From Beijerinckiaceae bacterium (GTDB lineage Bacteria; Pseudomonadota; Alphaproteobacteria; Rhizobiales; Beijerinckiaceae), in NCBI GenBank assembly GCA_947370975.1, contig CANBNG010000017.1:1-64000 (forward strand): DNA of 64,000 nucleotides, written 5' to 3'. Both the position numbers and the translations under genes were made by a program. Below are positions 7,964 to 15,764 of the stretch, one piece after another; the stretch's first letter is position 1, and every line of letters begins with the position of its first letter. The notes beneath the pieces are model-generated. The model made no database searches, was not told the origin of the DNA, and saw nothing but the letters and a program-made list of their open reading frames with translations.

Positions 7964-9229
7964 ATGTTCGAACCCGCCCAACTTGCTGCAGTCCTTATTG
8001 CCGGAGCCGCCACGGCGGGCGTGATCCTGCGGCCCTTCGGCTGGCGCGAGGCGATCTTTGCCGTTGCCGGCGCTCTGGCGCTGGTACTGCCGGGGCTCAT
8101 TAGTCCCGCACAGGCGCTGGCGGCCGTTTTGCGCGGGCGCGATGTCTATCTCTTTCTCGCAGGCATGATGATTCTGGCTGAACTTGCGCGGCGCGAACGG
8201 GTGTTCGACTGGAGCGCGGCCATGGCGGCGAGGCTGGCGCGGGGCTCGGCGCGCCGCCTGTTCGATCTCGTTTTCCTGACCGGGGTGGTGGTGACGGCCC
8301 TGCTGTCGAATGATGCGACGGCGGTTGTGCTGACGCCTGCCGTCTATGCGGCGGCGCGCGCGACCCGCGCCGATCCCATGCCTGGCCTCTACGCCTGCGC
8401 TTTTGTCGCGAACGCGGCGAGCTTTCTCCTGCCGATTTCCAACCCCGCCAACCTCGTGCTTTTTGGCGCGCATATTCCAGCGCTTTGGCCCTGGATCGTC
8501 TGGTTCGGCCTGCCATCCCTGCTGGCGCTCGGCGCGACCTGGGGCGTGATGCGCCTTGTCTTCCGGCGGGCGCTGGCGGCCCCCATTGTGGCCCATGTGC
8601 CGCGCCCGGCGCTGGCGCTGCCGGGCAAGCTTGCCGCGCTCGGTATCGGGCTTGCCTGCGCCATCCTGCTTGCGACCTCGGCGCTGGGCGGGCCGCTGGG
8701 TCTTGCGACCTTCATCGCGGGTGTGCTCGCTGCCGCCCTTGTGCTGGTGGCTGGCAAAAGCTCGCCCCTGCCGCTGCTGCAGGGCGTGAGCTGGAGCGTC
8801 ATTCCGCTGGTGGCGGGCCTCTTCGTGCTTGTGGCGGGGCTCGAAAGCGCAGGGGTGGTCGCGCTTCTTTCGGACGCGCTGACGGGGCTGGCGGAAAAGG
8901 CCCCGCGCGGGACTGGCTTTGGCGCGGGCTTGCTGCTGGCGCTCGCCAGCAATCTCATGAACAATCTGCCCGCCGGACTGTTGGCGGCCTCCGCCGCGCC
9001 TGCCGGCCTTGTGCCGCCCGCCATCACCGGGGCATTGCTTGTGGGCGTCGATCTCGGGCCGAACATGTCGATCACGGGATCGCTTGCGACCATCCTCTGG
9101 CTCATCGCCATCCGCCGCGAGGGATTGAACGTGACGGTCTTCGCCTTCCTCAAGATTGGCCTGCTCGTCACGGTGCCAGCCTTGATGACCGCGCTGATCG
9201 CCGTGGTCTTGCTCGCGCCCACCGGGTAG
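7964..9229 (+). CDS. ArsB/DASS-type anion permease
   Basis: A 421-residue integral membrane protein with about 11 hydrophobic segments. Paired re-entrant-like motifs are seen: LLSNDATAVVLTP in the N half and LASNLMNNLPAGLLAA in the C half. These match the ArsB/CitMHS (ion transporter superfamily) fold, in which the SN-containing hairpins line the transport site. Substrate assignment is not possible; arsenite, dicarboxylate or another anion are all known for the group. No arsR or arsC is nearby. Its position between aroE and a periplasmic dehydrogenase suggests carboxylate uptake or export. The ATG at 7964 follows AGGAGG. Confidence 0.78.
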   Translation: MFEPAQLAAVLIAGAATAGVILRPFGWREAIFAVAGALALVLPGLISPAQALAAVLRGRDVYLFLAGMMILAELARRERVFDWSAAMAARLARGSARRLFDLVFLTGVVVTALLSNDATAVVLTPAVYAAARATRADPMPGLYACAFVANAASFLLPISNPANLVLFGAHIPALWPWIVWFGLPSLLALGATWGVMRLVFRRALAAPIVAHVPRPALALPGKLAALGIGLACAILLATSALGGPLGLATFIAGVLAAALVLVAGKSSPLPLLQGVSWSVIPLVAGLFVLVAGLESAGVVALLSDALTGLAEKAPRGTGFGAGLLLALASNLMNNLPAGLLAASAAPAGLVPPAITGALLVGVDLGPNMSITGSLATILWLIAIRREGLNVTVFAFLKIGLLVTVPALMTALIAVVLLAPTG

Positions 9230-9286
9230 ACGGGCGTGCGCGCGCCTCTATCTCACTCTGCAGAGTGCTCTGGCGCGGAGGGGAAG

Positions 9287-10555
9287 ATGAAACATTGGCT
9301 GCTCGCAGGCGCGCTCTGCCTCACGCCATACCTCGCCGCAGCGCAGACGCTGACCGGCGCGGCCGCCTTTGGCGATATTATGCAAGATCGTCCGGGCAGG
9401 ATGCGCAAGATCTCGCCCGCGGATCTGCCACGCCCGGGCGAGCATGTGGGCGCTGCATCCTCGCAGCTTGTCCCGCGCCCGGCCGATGCAAAGCCGCAGG
9501 CGCGGGCCGGTTTCGAGGTGAGCCTCCTTGCGGCCGGGTTGAATGGCCCCCGCCGCATGCGTGTCGCGCCCAATGGCGACCTGTTCGTTGTCGAGACGCG
9601 CGCCGGGCGCGTGCTTGTGCTGCGCGAGGGGCAGAAGCCGCAGGTTTTCGCGTCCGACCTGAAAGAGCCTTTCGGCATGGCTTTCTCGCCAGCCAACGAT
9701 CCGGCCTATCTCTATGTCGCAACGACGCGCGATGTGCTGCGCTTTGCCTACAGGGGTGGCGATACAAAGGCGCGCGCGCGGCCCGAGCGCCTTGTCACGG
9801 GGCTCGCGGGTGGCGGACATTCCACGCGCGATATCGTTTTCTCGCAAGATGGCAGGACGCTTTATGTCTCGGTCGGATCGCAAGGCAATAATGCGACTGC
9901 CATGGGCCGCAAGCCCGCCGATCTCGCCGCCTTCGAGCGCAAGCATGGTGCGGGCGCAAGCTGGGGCCCGGAAGAATGGCGCGCGAGCGTGCTCGCCTTC
10001 GACAGCATGGGACAGAATCGCCGCGCCTATGCCAATGGCCTGCGCAATTGCGCCGGGCTGAGCTTGCAGCCTGCCACCGGCCTGCTCTGGTGCGCTGTCA
10101 ACGAGCGCGACATGCTGGGCGATGATTTGCCGCCAGATTATGCGACCTCGCTGCGGGCGGGCGGCTTTTATGGATGGCCGTGGTTTTACATCGGCGCCAA
10201 CGAAGATCCTGCGCACCGCGGCGCACGGCCCGATCTCGCGGATAAAACCATCGTGCCAGATGTGCTCATCCAGGCGCATAGCGCGCCGCTCGGCATGGCC
10301 TTTGGCCCCGACGGCAGCGCTTATGTTGCCTTGCATGGCTCGTGGAATCGCACGAAGGTCACAGGCTACAAGGTCGTGCGCCTGCCCATCCGCGATGCAA
10401 AGGCGACTGGCGAATATGAGGATTTTCTCACCGGCTTCACGACGCCTGAAGGCAGGCTCTGGGGCCGACCTGTCGATGTTACCTTCGCAGCCGATGGCGC
10501 GCTGCTTGTCTGCGAGGATGGCAGCGGCACAATCTGGCGCGTGAGCGCCAAATGA
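9287..10555 (+). CDS. Periplasmic L-sorbosone/PQQ-dependent sugar dehydrogenase-like beta-propeller protein
   Basis: A 422-residue secreted protein. Residues 1-19 form a signal peptide (MKHWLLAGALCLTPYLAAA). The mature part has repeated six-bladed beta-propeller strands such as GPRRMRVAPNGDLFVVETRAGRVLVL and the terminal block GSWNRTKVTGYKVVRLP. These are typical of the sorbosone dehydrogenase/soluble glucose dehydrogenase family (GSDH fold). Such proteins often use PQQ, though many homologues have no proven activity. It starts 57 bases after the permease and may be cotranscribed. Its stop abuts the stop of the convergent TRAP binding protein with no bases between. Confidence 0.82.
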   Translation: MKHWLLAGALCLTPYLAAAQTLTGAAAFGDIMQDRPGRMRKISPADLPRPGEHVGAASSQLVPRPADAKPQARAGFEVSLLAAGLNGPRRMRVAPNGDLFVVETRAGRVLVLREGQKPQVFASDLKEPFGMAFSPANDPAYLYVATTRDVLRFAYRGGDTKARARPERLVTGLAGGGHSTRDIVFSQDGRTLYVSVGSQGNNATAMGRKPADLAAFERKHGAGASWGPEEWRASVLAFDSMGQNRRAYANGLRNCAGLSLQPATGLLWCAVNERDMLGDDLPPDYATSLRAGGFYGWPWFYIGANEDPAHRGARPDLADKTIVPDVLIQAHSAPLGMAFGPDGSAYVALHGSWNRTKVTGYKVVRLPIRDAKATGEYEDFLTGFTTPEGRLWGRPVDVTFAADGALLVCEDGSGTIWRVSAK

Positions 10556-11623
10556 TTACGAGCGCAGCACCTGCGCCATATAGGCTTCGATGCTGGCCCA
10601 ATTGCGCCCGCTCGTGACAGCCGCGCGATAGGAAGCCACGATGCGCGCCGCCATGGCGCTTTCGCTTGCCTTGCGATCGAGCACGATGGCTGTTTTCGCG
10701 CGCATCGCCTGCATCACATCGGTCGGGAAGGGCGTGACCTTTGTGCCCAGCGCCACAAGCTCCGTGATGGCTGCGGCATTGCTCGCCTGCGCCTCGATAA
10801 GACCGGCAGTATGTTCGGCGGCGCAGGCGGTTTCGACAATCTCGCGCAGGTCGGGCGTCAGTCTGTCGAACGCGGCAAGCGAGATCAAAGCCTCCGCTGC
10901 GCCATTGGGCTTGTTGAAGCCCGGCATATGATAGAACGGCGCGAAACGATGAAAGCCAAGCGGCTGGTCGTTGACGGGCGCGAGCAATTCGACAGCATCG
11001 ATCGTGCCGCGTTCGAGCGCAGGCACGATATCGCCGGGCGGTATCGATTGCGGCGTCGCGCCAAGTTCGCGATAGACCTCGCCACCCAGACCCTGCACGC
11101 GGATGCGCAGGCCCTTGATGTCCTCAAGCGATGTGACGGGTTTGCGAAACCAGCCGCCCATGGAGGGGCCGGTATTGCCAGCCAGAAGGCCGCGCACGCC
11201 AGAGGGCGCATAGAAAGCATCCCAGAGCGCCTGCCCGCCGCGCTGTTCGATCCAGGTCTGATGTTCAAGCGGGCCGAGACCGAAGGGCGCTGTCGTGAAC
11301 AGCGCCGCGCCCGGCAATTTGCCGTCCCAGAAAAACGAAGCCGTATGGCCCATTTCCGCAACGCCCGTGGACACGGCCTCGAACACGCCGAAAGCCGGAA
11401 CGATGGAGCCAGCGGGGAAGACCTCCACGACAAGCCGCCCGCCGCTCATCTTCGTGATGCGGCTGGCGAGCCGTTCGGCAGAAACGCCTGGGCCAGGCAG
11501 GTTTTTTGTCCAGGAGGTGATGAGCCGCCAGCGCGTCACGCCTTGCGCGCGCACGACATGGGGAGCTGCCACGAGCGCGGTTGCGGAGGCCGCGATGAGG
11601 TTGCGACGTGAGGGGCTAGTCAT
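10556..11623 (-). CDS. TRAP transporter solute-binding protein (DctP family)
   Basis: A 355-residue periplasmic binding protein. The N-terminus SPSRRNLIAASATALVAAPH is a Tat-type leader with a twin Arg, and cleavage is expected near VRAQG. The body shows the family blocks SWTKNLPGPG, GGRLVVEVFPAG, and the Arg-bearing LKGLRIRVQG-like segment that contacts the substrate carboxylate. Proteins of this subgroup (with DctQ and DctM partners) bind organic acids. No membrane subunits are present in the window, so the transporter is either encoded elsewhere or this is an orphan binding protein. The start at 11623 is preferred because GAGAA precedes it and it gives the compact Tat leader. Confidence 0.88.
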   Translation of the reverse strand: MTSPSRRNLIAASATALVAAPHVVRAQGVTRWRLITSWTKNLPGPGVSAERLASRITKMSGGRLVVEVFPAGSIVPAFGVFEAVSTGVAEMGHTASFFWDGKLPGAALFTTAPFGLGPLEHQTWIEQRGGQALWDAFYAPSGVRGLLAGNTGPSMGGWFRKPVTSLEDIKGLRIRVQGLGGEVYRELGATPQSIPPGDIVPALERGTIDAVELLAPVNDQPLGFHRFAPFYHMPGFNKPNGAAEALISLAAFDRLTPDLREIVETACAAEHTAGLIEAQASNAAAITELVALGTKVTPFPTDVMQAMRAKTAIVLDRKASESAMAARIVASYRAAVTSGRNWASIEAYMAQVLRS

Positions 11624-11647
11624 GGGGTTCTCGAAGATTGTGCGCAA

Positions 11648-11795
11648 ACCCTCTCCCCCTTGTGGGGAGGGCCGACTCGGGCGAAGCCCGAGCGGGGTGG
11701 GGGTCGTGCGATCTATGGCGGGTGAGATGGAACGCGCACATCCCGAAAGATGGCGCGACTCCCACCCCTAGCCCCTCCCCACAAGGGGGAGGGGG
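11648..11795. repeat. REP/BIME-like composite palindromic element (thiC downstream side)
   Basis: Two inverted units are present. The left unit (about 11648-11710) has CCCTTGTGGGGAGGG, an ACTCGGGC/GCCCGAG hairpin and GCGGGGTGGGGGTCG. The right unit (about 11757-11795) has CGACTCCCACCCC, then CTCCCCACAAGGGGGAGGG on the opposite orientation and lacks the middle hairpin. The arrangement is one full and one shortened unit facing each other. The whole lies between the convergent-facing end of thiC and the TRAP gene start. Confidence 0.75.
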
Positions 11796-11820
11796 CGCGG
11801 TGTGTGCAGGTGTCGAGCGA

Positions 11821-13653
11821 TCAGCTCTTGATGTAAAGCTCGCCGCCCTTGTCGAGGAATTCGGCGCTCTTTTCCATCATGCCTTTTTCGCGCTCGGCGA
11901 TTTCGGCAGCTTCCACGCGCAGATCCTGCGAGATTTTCATCGAGCAGAATTTCGGCCCGCACATGGAGCAGAAATGCGCGACCTTGTGCGCATCCTTGGG
12001 CAGCGTCTCATCGTGATAGGCGCGCGCCGTATCGGGATCGAGACCGAGGTTGAACTGGTCCTCCCAACGGAAATCGAAACGTGCGCGCGAGAGCGCATCG
12101 TCACGCACCTGTGCGGCCGGATGGCCCTTGGCAAGATCGGCGGCATGCGCCGCGATGCGATAGGTGATGACACCCACCTTCACGTCATCGCGGTCGGGCA
12201 GGCCCAGATGTTCCTTGGGCGTGACATAGCAAAGCATGGCGCAACCGAACCAGCCGATCATCGCCGCGCCAATGCCTGACGTGATGTGATCGTAGCCCGG
12301 CGCAATGTCTGTCGTCAGCGGTCCGAGCGTGTAGAAGGGCGCTTCGTCACACTCCTGCAGCTGCTTTTCCATGTTGATCTTGATCTTGTGCATCGGCACA
12401 TGGCCGGGGCCCTCGATCATGACCTGGCAACCCTTTGCCCAGGCACGCTTGGTGAGTTCGCCGAGCGTTTCGAGTTCGGCAAATTGCGCCGCATCATTGG
12501 CGTCGGCAATCGAGCCCGGACGCAGGCCATCGCCCAGCGAGAAGGAGACGTCATACTTGCGCATGATGTCGCAGATCTCGTCGAAATGCGTGTAGAGGAA
12601 GCTTTCCTGATGATGTGCCAGGCACCAGCGCGCCATGATCGAGCCGCCGCGCGAGACGATGCCCGTCGTGCGCTTGGCGGTGAGCGGCACATAGGCGAGG
12701 CGCACGCCGGCATGGATGGTGAAATAATCCACGCCCTGTTCGGCCTGTTCGATGAGCGTGTCGCGGAACACTTCCCACGTCAGCTTGATCGGATCGCCAT
12801 CGACCTTTTCCAGCGCCTGATAGATCGGCACCGTACCAATCGGCACGGGTGAATTGCGCATGATCCAGTCGCGGATGTTGTGGATGTTGCGGCCCGTGGA
12901 GAGATCCATCACCGTGTCGCCGCCCCAACGGATCGACCAGACGAGCTTCTCGACTTCTTCGGCAACCGAAGAGGTAACAGCCGAATTGCCGATATTGGCA
13001 TTCACCTTCACGAGGAAGTTGCGGCCGATGATCATCGGCTCCAGTTCCTGGTGATTGATGTTGGCCGGGATGATCGCGCGGCCGCGGGCAATTTCATCGC
13101 GCACGAATTCCGGCGTCACGAAGGCGGGCATGTCCGCGCCAAAGCTCTCACCGTCGGCGAGCTTTTCATGCGCGCCAGCGAGCATTTCCGTGCGGCCGAG
13201 ATTTTCGCGATGGGCGACATAGATCATCTCTTCGGTGATGATGCCGGCACGTGCGAATTCATATTGCGTGACATGGCCCGCGCCACCGCGCAGCGGCGAG
13301 GTGACAGCGGGGCAGGGCGGCACGAGCTTGTCGGCGCCAACGCTGCCATTGTCTTCGGGCTGCACGGCGCGGCCGTCATAGGTTTCGAGATTGGTGCGGC
13401 GCGCGAGCCAGGGCGCGCGGATGCGCTTCAGGCCCTTGGAGAGGTCGATGCCCGCATCGGTTTCCGTATAGGGGCCCGAGGCGTCATAGACGCGCACAGG
13501 CGCTTCCTTGGGGTCGCTGAGGGTAATCTCGCGGAAGGGCACGAGCACGTCGGGATGGCCCGGGACGTGATGATAGACCTTGTGCGAGCCCGTAAGCGGG
13601 CCGGTGGTCACGGTTTCCGGCACAATGCTGCCGGCCTTCGGTTGAACGTTCAT
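11821..13653 (-). CDS. thiC: Phosphomethylpyrimidine synthase ThiC
   Basis: A 610-residue radical-SAM enzyme that rearranges aminoimidazole ribotide to HMP-phosphate for thiamine. Diagnostic features include ANINHQELEPMIIGRNFLVK, RGGSIMARWCLAHHQES, EGPGHVPMHKI and, near the C-terminus, the cluster motif CSMCGPKFCS (CxxCxxxxC), where the 4Fe-4S cluster binds. The start MNVQPK at 13653 follows GGAGGAG. The open frame runs 33 codons further upstream but enters the TPP riboswitch, so the long version is rejected. It is a single-gene unit here; no other thi genes are in the window. It is controlled by the riboswitch at 13732-13811. Confidence 0.98.
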   Translation of the reverse strand: MNVQPKAGSIVPETVTTGPLTGSHKVYHHVPGHPDVLVPFREITLSDPKEAPVRVYDASGPYTETDAGIDLSKGLKRIRAPWLARRTNLETYDGRAVQPEDNGSVGADKLVPPCPAVTSPLRGGAGHVTQYEFARAGIITEEMIYVAHRENLGRTEMLAGAHEKLADGESFGADMPAFVTPEFVRDEIARGRAIIPANINHQELEPMIIGRNFLVKVNANIGNSAVTSSVAEEVEKLVWSIRWGGDTVMDLSTGRNIHNIRDWIMRNSPVPIGTVPIYQALEKVDGDPIKLTWEVFRDTLIEQAEQGVDYFTIHAGVRLAYVPLTAKRTTGIVSRGGSIMARWCLAHHQESFLYTHFDEICDIMRKYDVSFSLGDGLRPGSIADANDAAQFAELETLGELTKRAWAKGCQVMIEGPGHVPMHKIKINMEKQLQECDEAPFYTLGPLTTDIAPGYDHITSGIGAAMIGWFGCAMLCYVTPKEHLGLPDRDDVKVGVITYRIAAHAADLAKGHPAAQVRDDALSRARFDFRWEDQFNLGLDPDTARAYHDETLPKDAHKVAHFCSMCGPKFCSMKISQDLRVEAAEIAEREKGMMEKSAEFLDKGGELYIKS

Positions 13654-13731
13654 GCGCTGCTCCTCCCGCCAAGGCTGAAGACGGGTCCGCCAGCTCGTTG
13701 AAAGGAGGTTCGAGGCCCCCATGGAGGCGCT

Positions 13732-13811
13732 GCCCTTCCCTTCCGCTGGCATTACCCAGTTCAGGTTCTATGGGTGTGATCTCAGCCACCGACGTTCGGC
13801 AGCACCCCATG
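13732..13811 (-). promoter_or_regulatory. TPP riboswitch (THI element) upstream of thiC
   Basis: On the minus strand the conserved thi-box blocks appear in order: GGGGTGC, GGCTGAGATCACACCC, GAACCTGAACTGGGTAATGCC and AGCGGAAGGGAAG. These are the P1-P5 elements of the thiamine pyrophosphate aptamer, which represses thiC expression when TPP is bound. The aptamer ends about 80 bases before the thiC start and overlaps the falsely extended reading frame. Confidence 0.96.
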
Positions 13812-14106
13812 GCTCGGCGTGCACGCTAACGTGCGGGCGGGGCAGGTGCAAGGGGTGGGAGCGGGCGAGAGCGAGAACCTTGTGCTCGCCTTGCGGGTGG
13901 TAACAGCTTGAGCATCAACGGGCGCGATAGCGCGACACCCACCCCGCTCGGCTTTGCCGAGTCGCCCTCCCCACAAGGGGGAGGGAGTTGGCGTGCGCTT
14001 GTTATCTGAAGATCCTCGCAAAGCGCCATTCTATTCCCCTCTCCCTTGTGGGGAGGGGCCAGGGGTGGGGGCTCTCGATCTGCTTGAACGATTGTCGCGG
14101 TCGAGC
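13812..14106. other. Non-coding interval between Anbu gene and thiC
   Basis: No supported gene. It carries the presumed thiC promoter (transcribed leftward, just above 13811) and, from about 13935, the second composite repeat. No -10/-35 pair could be assigned with confidence. Confidence 0.5.
13935..14075. repeat. REP/BIME-like composite palindromic element (thiC upstream side)
   Basis: A full unit (about 13932-13985: ACCCACCCCGCTCGG, a CTCGGCTTTGCCGAG hairpin, CCCTCCCCACAAGGGGGAGGG) is followed 50 bases later by a shortened unit in opposite orientation (about 14036-14075: CCCTTGTGGGGAGGGGCC, AGGGGTGGGGGCTC). It has the same two unit types as the element at 11648-11795 but with their relative order turned around. 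The pair brackets thiC and its riboswitch. Confidence 0.75.
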
Positions 14107-14853
14107 CTATTTCGCTTCGCCGTATTGCGGGCGCGGAATGCCCTTGTGGGCGGCCCGTAACGCGGCGCTCCAGCGTTCCCGCAGATCGTAAAAGTAACGA
14201 TCGTCGGCGTCGATCCGGTGGTTGACCTCATATTCAGGCGCGCCGGAGCGGGTCACGCACAGGTCGATGGGCATGCCGACGCCCAGGTTCGACTTGATCG
14301 TCGAATCCATCGAGATCAGGCCGATCTTCAGCGCGTCATAGAGATCGGTGTCGTAATTCACCGCGCGGTCGAGAATGGGCTTGCCATATTTGTGTTCCCC
14401 GATCTGCAGGAACGGCGCATCCGGCGTGCATTCGATGAAATTGCCCGCTGCATAGATCATGAACAGGCGCGGCCCTGCGCCCTTGATCTGGCCGCCGAAC
14501 AGGAAGCAAATCTCGAATTTCAGATTGGCCTGCTCGAAGGCCTCCGAATAGGCCTTCTCGACCTTGTTCACCGCGCGGCCGATGAGCTGGGCGGCGGAGA
14601 ACATGTCGGTCATGTCCTCCAGCCGCTCGGACTTTTTCGTCACCGGATTTTCAAGCCCGGTGTGCACGAGGTGCAGCACGTTCTGCGTGACCGAGAGATT
14701 GCCGGCGCTGGCAATCGAAAAGGCATGGCGGCCCTTTTTCTCGAACATATGCAGCTTGCGGAAGGTCGAAACATTGTCGAGGCCCGCATTGGTGCGGGTG
14801 TCGGCGATCATCACCAGCCCGTCGCGCACCAGAATGCCACAGCAATAGGTCAT
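14107..14853 (-). CDS. Anbu-type proteasome homologue (proteasome-type protease)
   Basis: A 248-residue Ntn-hydrolase. The N-terminus MTYCCGILVRDGLVMIADTR gives Thr2 as the nucleophile after Met removal, with the downstream SxxDTRT-like strand seen in proteasome beta subunits and HslV. The length and the motifs FSIASAGNLSVTQ and IGLISMDSTIKSNLGVGMPID match Anbu (ancestral beta subunit). This is a self-compartmentalised ring or helical assembly with no attached unfoldase and no settled physiological substrate. It is the last gene of a minus-strand operon with ATP-grasp, alpha-E and transglutaminase-like genes, the standard neighbours of Anbu. A 79-base gap separates it from the preceding gene. 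Confidence 0.92.
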   Translation of the reverse strand: MTYCCGILVRDGLVMIADTRTNAGLDNVSTFRKLHMFEKKGRHAFSIASAGNLSVTQNVLHLVHTGLENPVTKKSERLEDMTDMFSAAQLIGRAVNKVEKAYSEAFEQANLKFEICFLFGGQIKGAGPRLFMIYAAGNFIECTPDAPFLQIGEHKYGKPILDRAVNYDTDLYDALKIGLISMDSTIKSNLGVGMPIDLCVTRSGAPEYEVNHRIDADDRYFYDLRERWSAALRAAHKGIPRPQYGEAK

Positions 14854-14932
14854 GGGTCGTGCGTCCTCTGCCGTTTCCGCGTGTGGCGTCCTTATAGCCC
14901 CGTCTCGGGCTGTGCCGCAAATCTGCGCAGCT

Positions 14933-15757
14933 TCAAGATTGCGACTGGCTCTGGCTCTGGGTCAGGCGGGGATTGAGCGAGATCTGCACTTTCGCAAGGC
15001 CACCAAAGGGCGCCACGCGGACGGGCGCTGTGCCCAGCCGGTCGAGGCCAACGGCCGCACGGACGTGGTTCTCCTGCGGGCAGAGGTCATGGGCGGCATC
15101 AAAGCCGATCCAGCCTAGACCCTCCACAAAAGCTTCCGCCCAGCTGTGTCCGCCTGCAATGGTGAACGGGCCTGCAAGATAATAGCCCTCGATGATGCGG
15201 GTCGGGATGCCGAGATAGCGGGAGGCGGCCGCAAACACCTGTCCGACATTTGCAGCCGAACCCGTCCTGGCCGCCAGAATGTCGGCAGCAGGCACGATGT
15301 CGGTCGCCGAAGCGTCGGGATCGATGGCGATGCCCTCATGCACAGCGGTCATGAGGCGATGGAGCGTGTCGAGCGTGCCCTCATTGCCTTCTGCGGCCTT
15401 GAGCGCGAAAGCCCGCAGCCCCTTGTCGGCGATCGTCTGATCGGTCTCGCGCAGATAGATGTCGTTGGGAAAGCGCTCGATGCCGCCGCGTACGATGCCC
15501 GACATGTCGAAGGTCTCGACCTCGCCTTCTGCGGTGATCGTGAAGCCGGACACCGGCCCCTCGGCCGAGAATGTGTGCAGCACATTGCCGAAGGAATCCT
15601 CCGCCGGACGCAGGATGCAATCGATGTTCACATCCATGCGCCAGGAGACGATGCGTTGTCCCTCGTGATTGCGGGGCGTCATGCGCAGGGTCTGGATGAT
15701 CGACTTGCCGGAGGGATCGAAGGCGAAGCGTGTTTCGTGCCGAATCTTGATGCGCAT
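14933..15757 (-). CDS. Transglutaminase-like protein of the Anbu operon, catalytic Cys missing
   Basis: A 274-residue cytoplasmic protein with a Transglut_N beta domain (about 1-90) and a transglutaminase-like core (about 130-235). The core motif that normally reads G-V-C-x-D/E followed by a helix ending in LGIP is here GSAANVGQVFAAASRYLGIP, placing Ala168 at the catalytic Cys position. His204 (GGHSWAEAF) and Asp220 (GWIGFDAAHD) are kept. The only Cys residues are C47 and C226, neither in the right place. It is therefore probably a non-catalytic binding or scaffold protein, or works by a different chemistry. The tail ends in a QSQSQSQS repeat. Start 7 bases after the alpha-E stop. Confidence 0.88.
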   Translation of the reverse strand: MRIKIRHETRFAFDPSGKSIIQTLRMTPRNHEGQRIVSWRMDVNIDCILRPAEDSFGNVLHTFSAEGPVSGFTITAEGEVETFDMSGIVRGGIERFPNDIYLRETDQTIADKGLRAFALKAAEGNEGTLDTLHRLMTAVHEGIAIDPDASATDIVPAADILAARTGSAANVGQVFAAASRYLGIPTRIIEGYYLAGPFTIAGGHSWAEAFVEGLGWIGFDAAHDLCPQENHVRAAVGLDRLGTAPVRVAPFGGLAKVQISLNPRLTQSQSQSQS

Positions 15758-15764
15758 TGTGGTC

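Noticed and set aside
13654..13752. Upstream extension of the thiC reading frame
   Set aside because: The extra 33 codons run into the TPP riboswitch, and a good ribosome site precedes MNVQPK at 13653.
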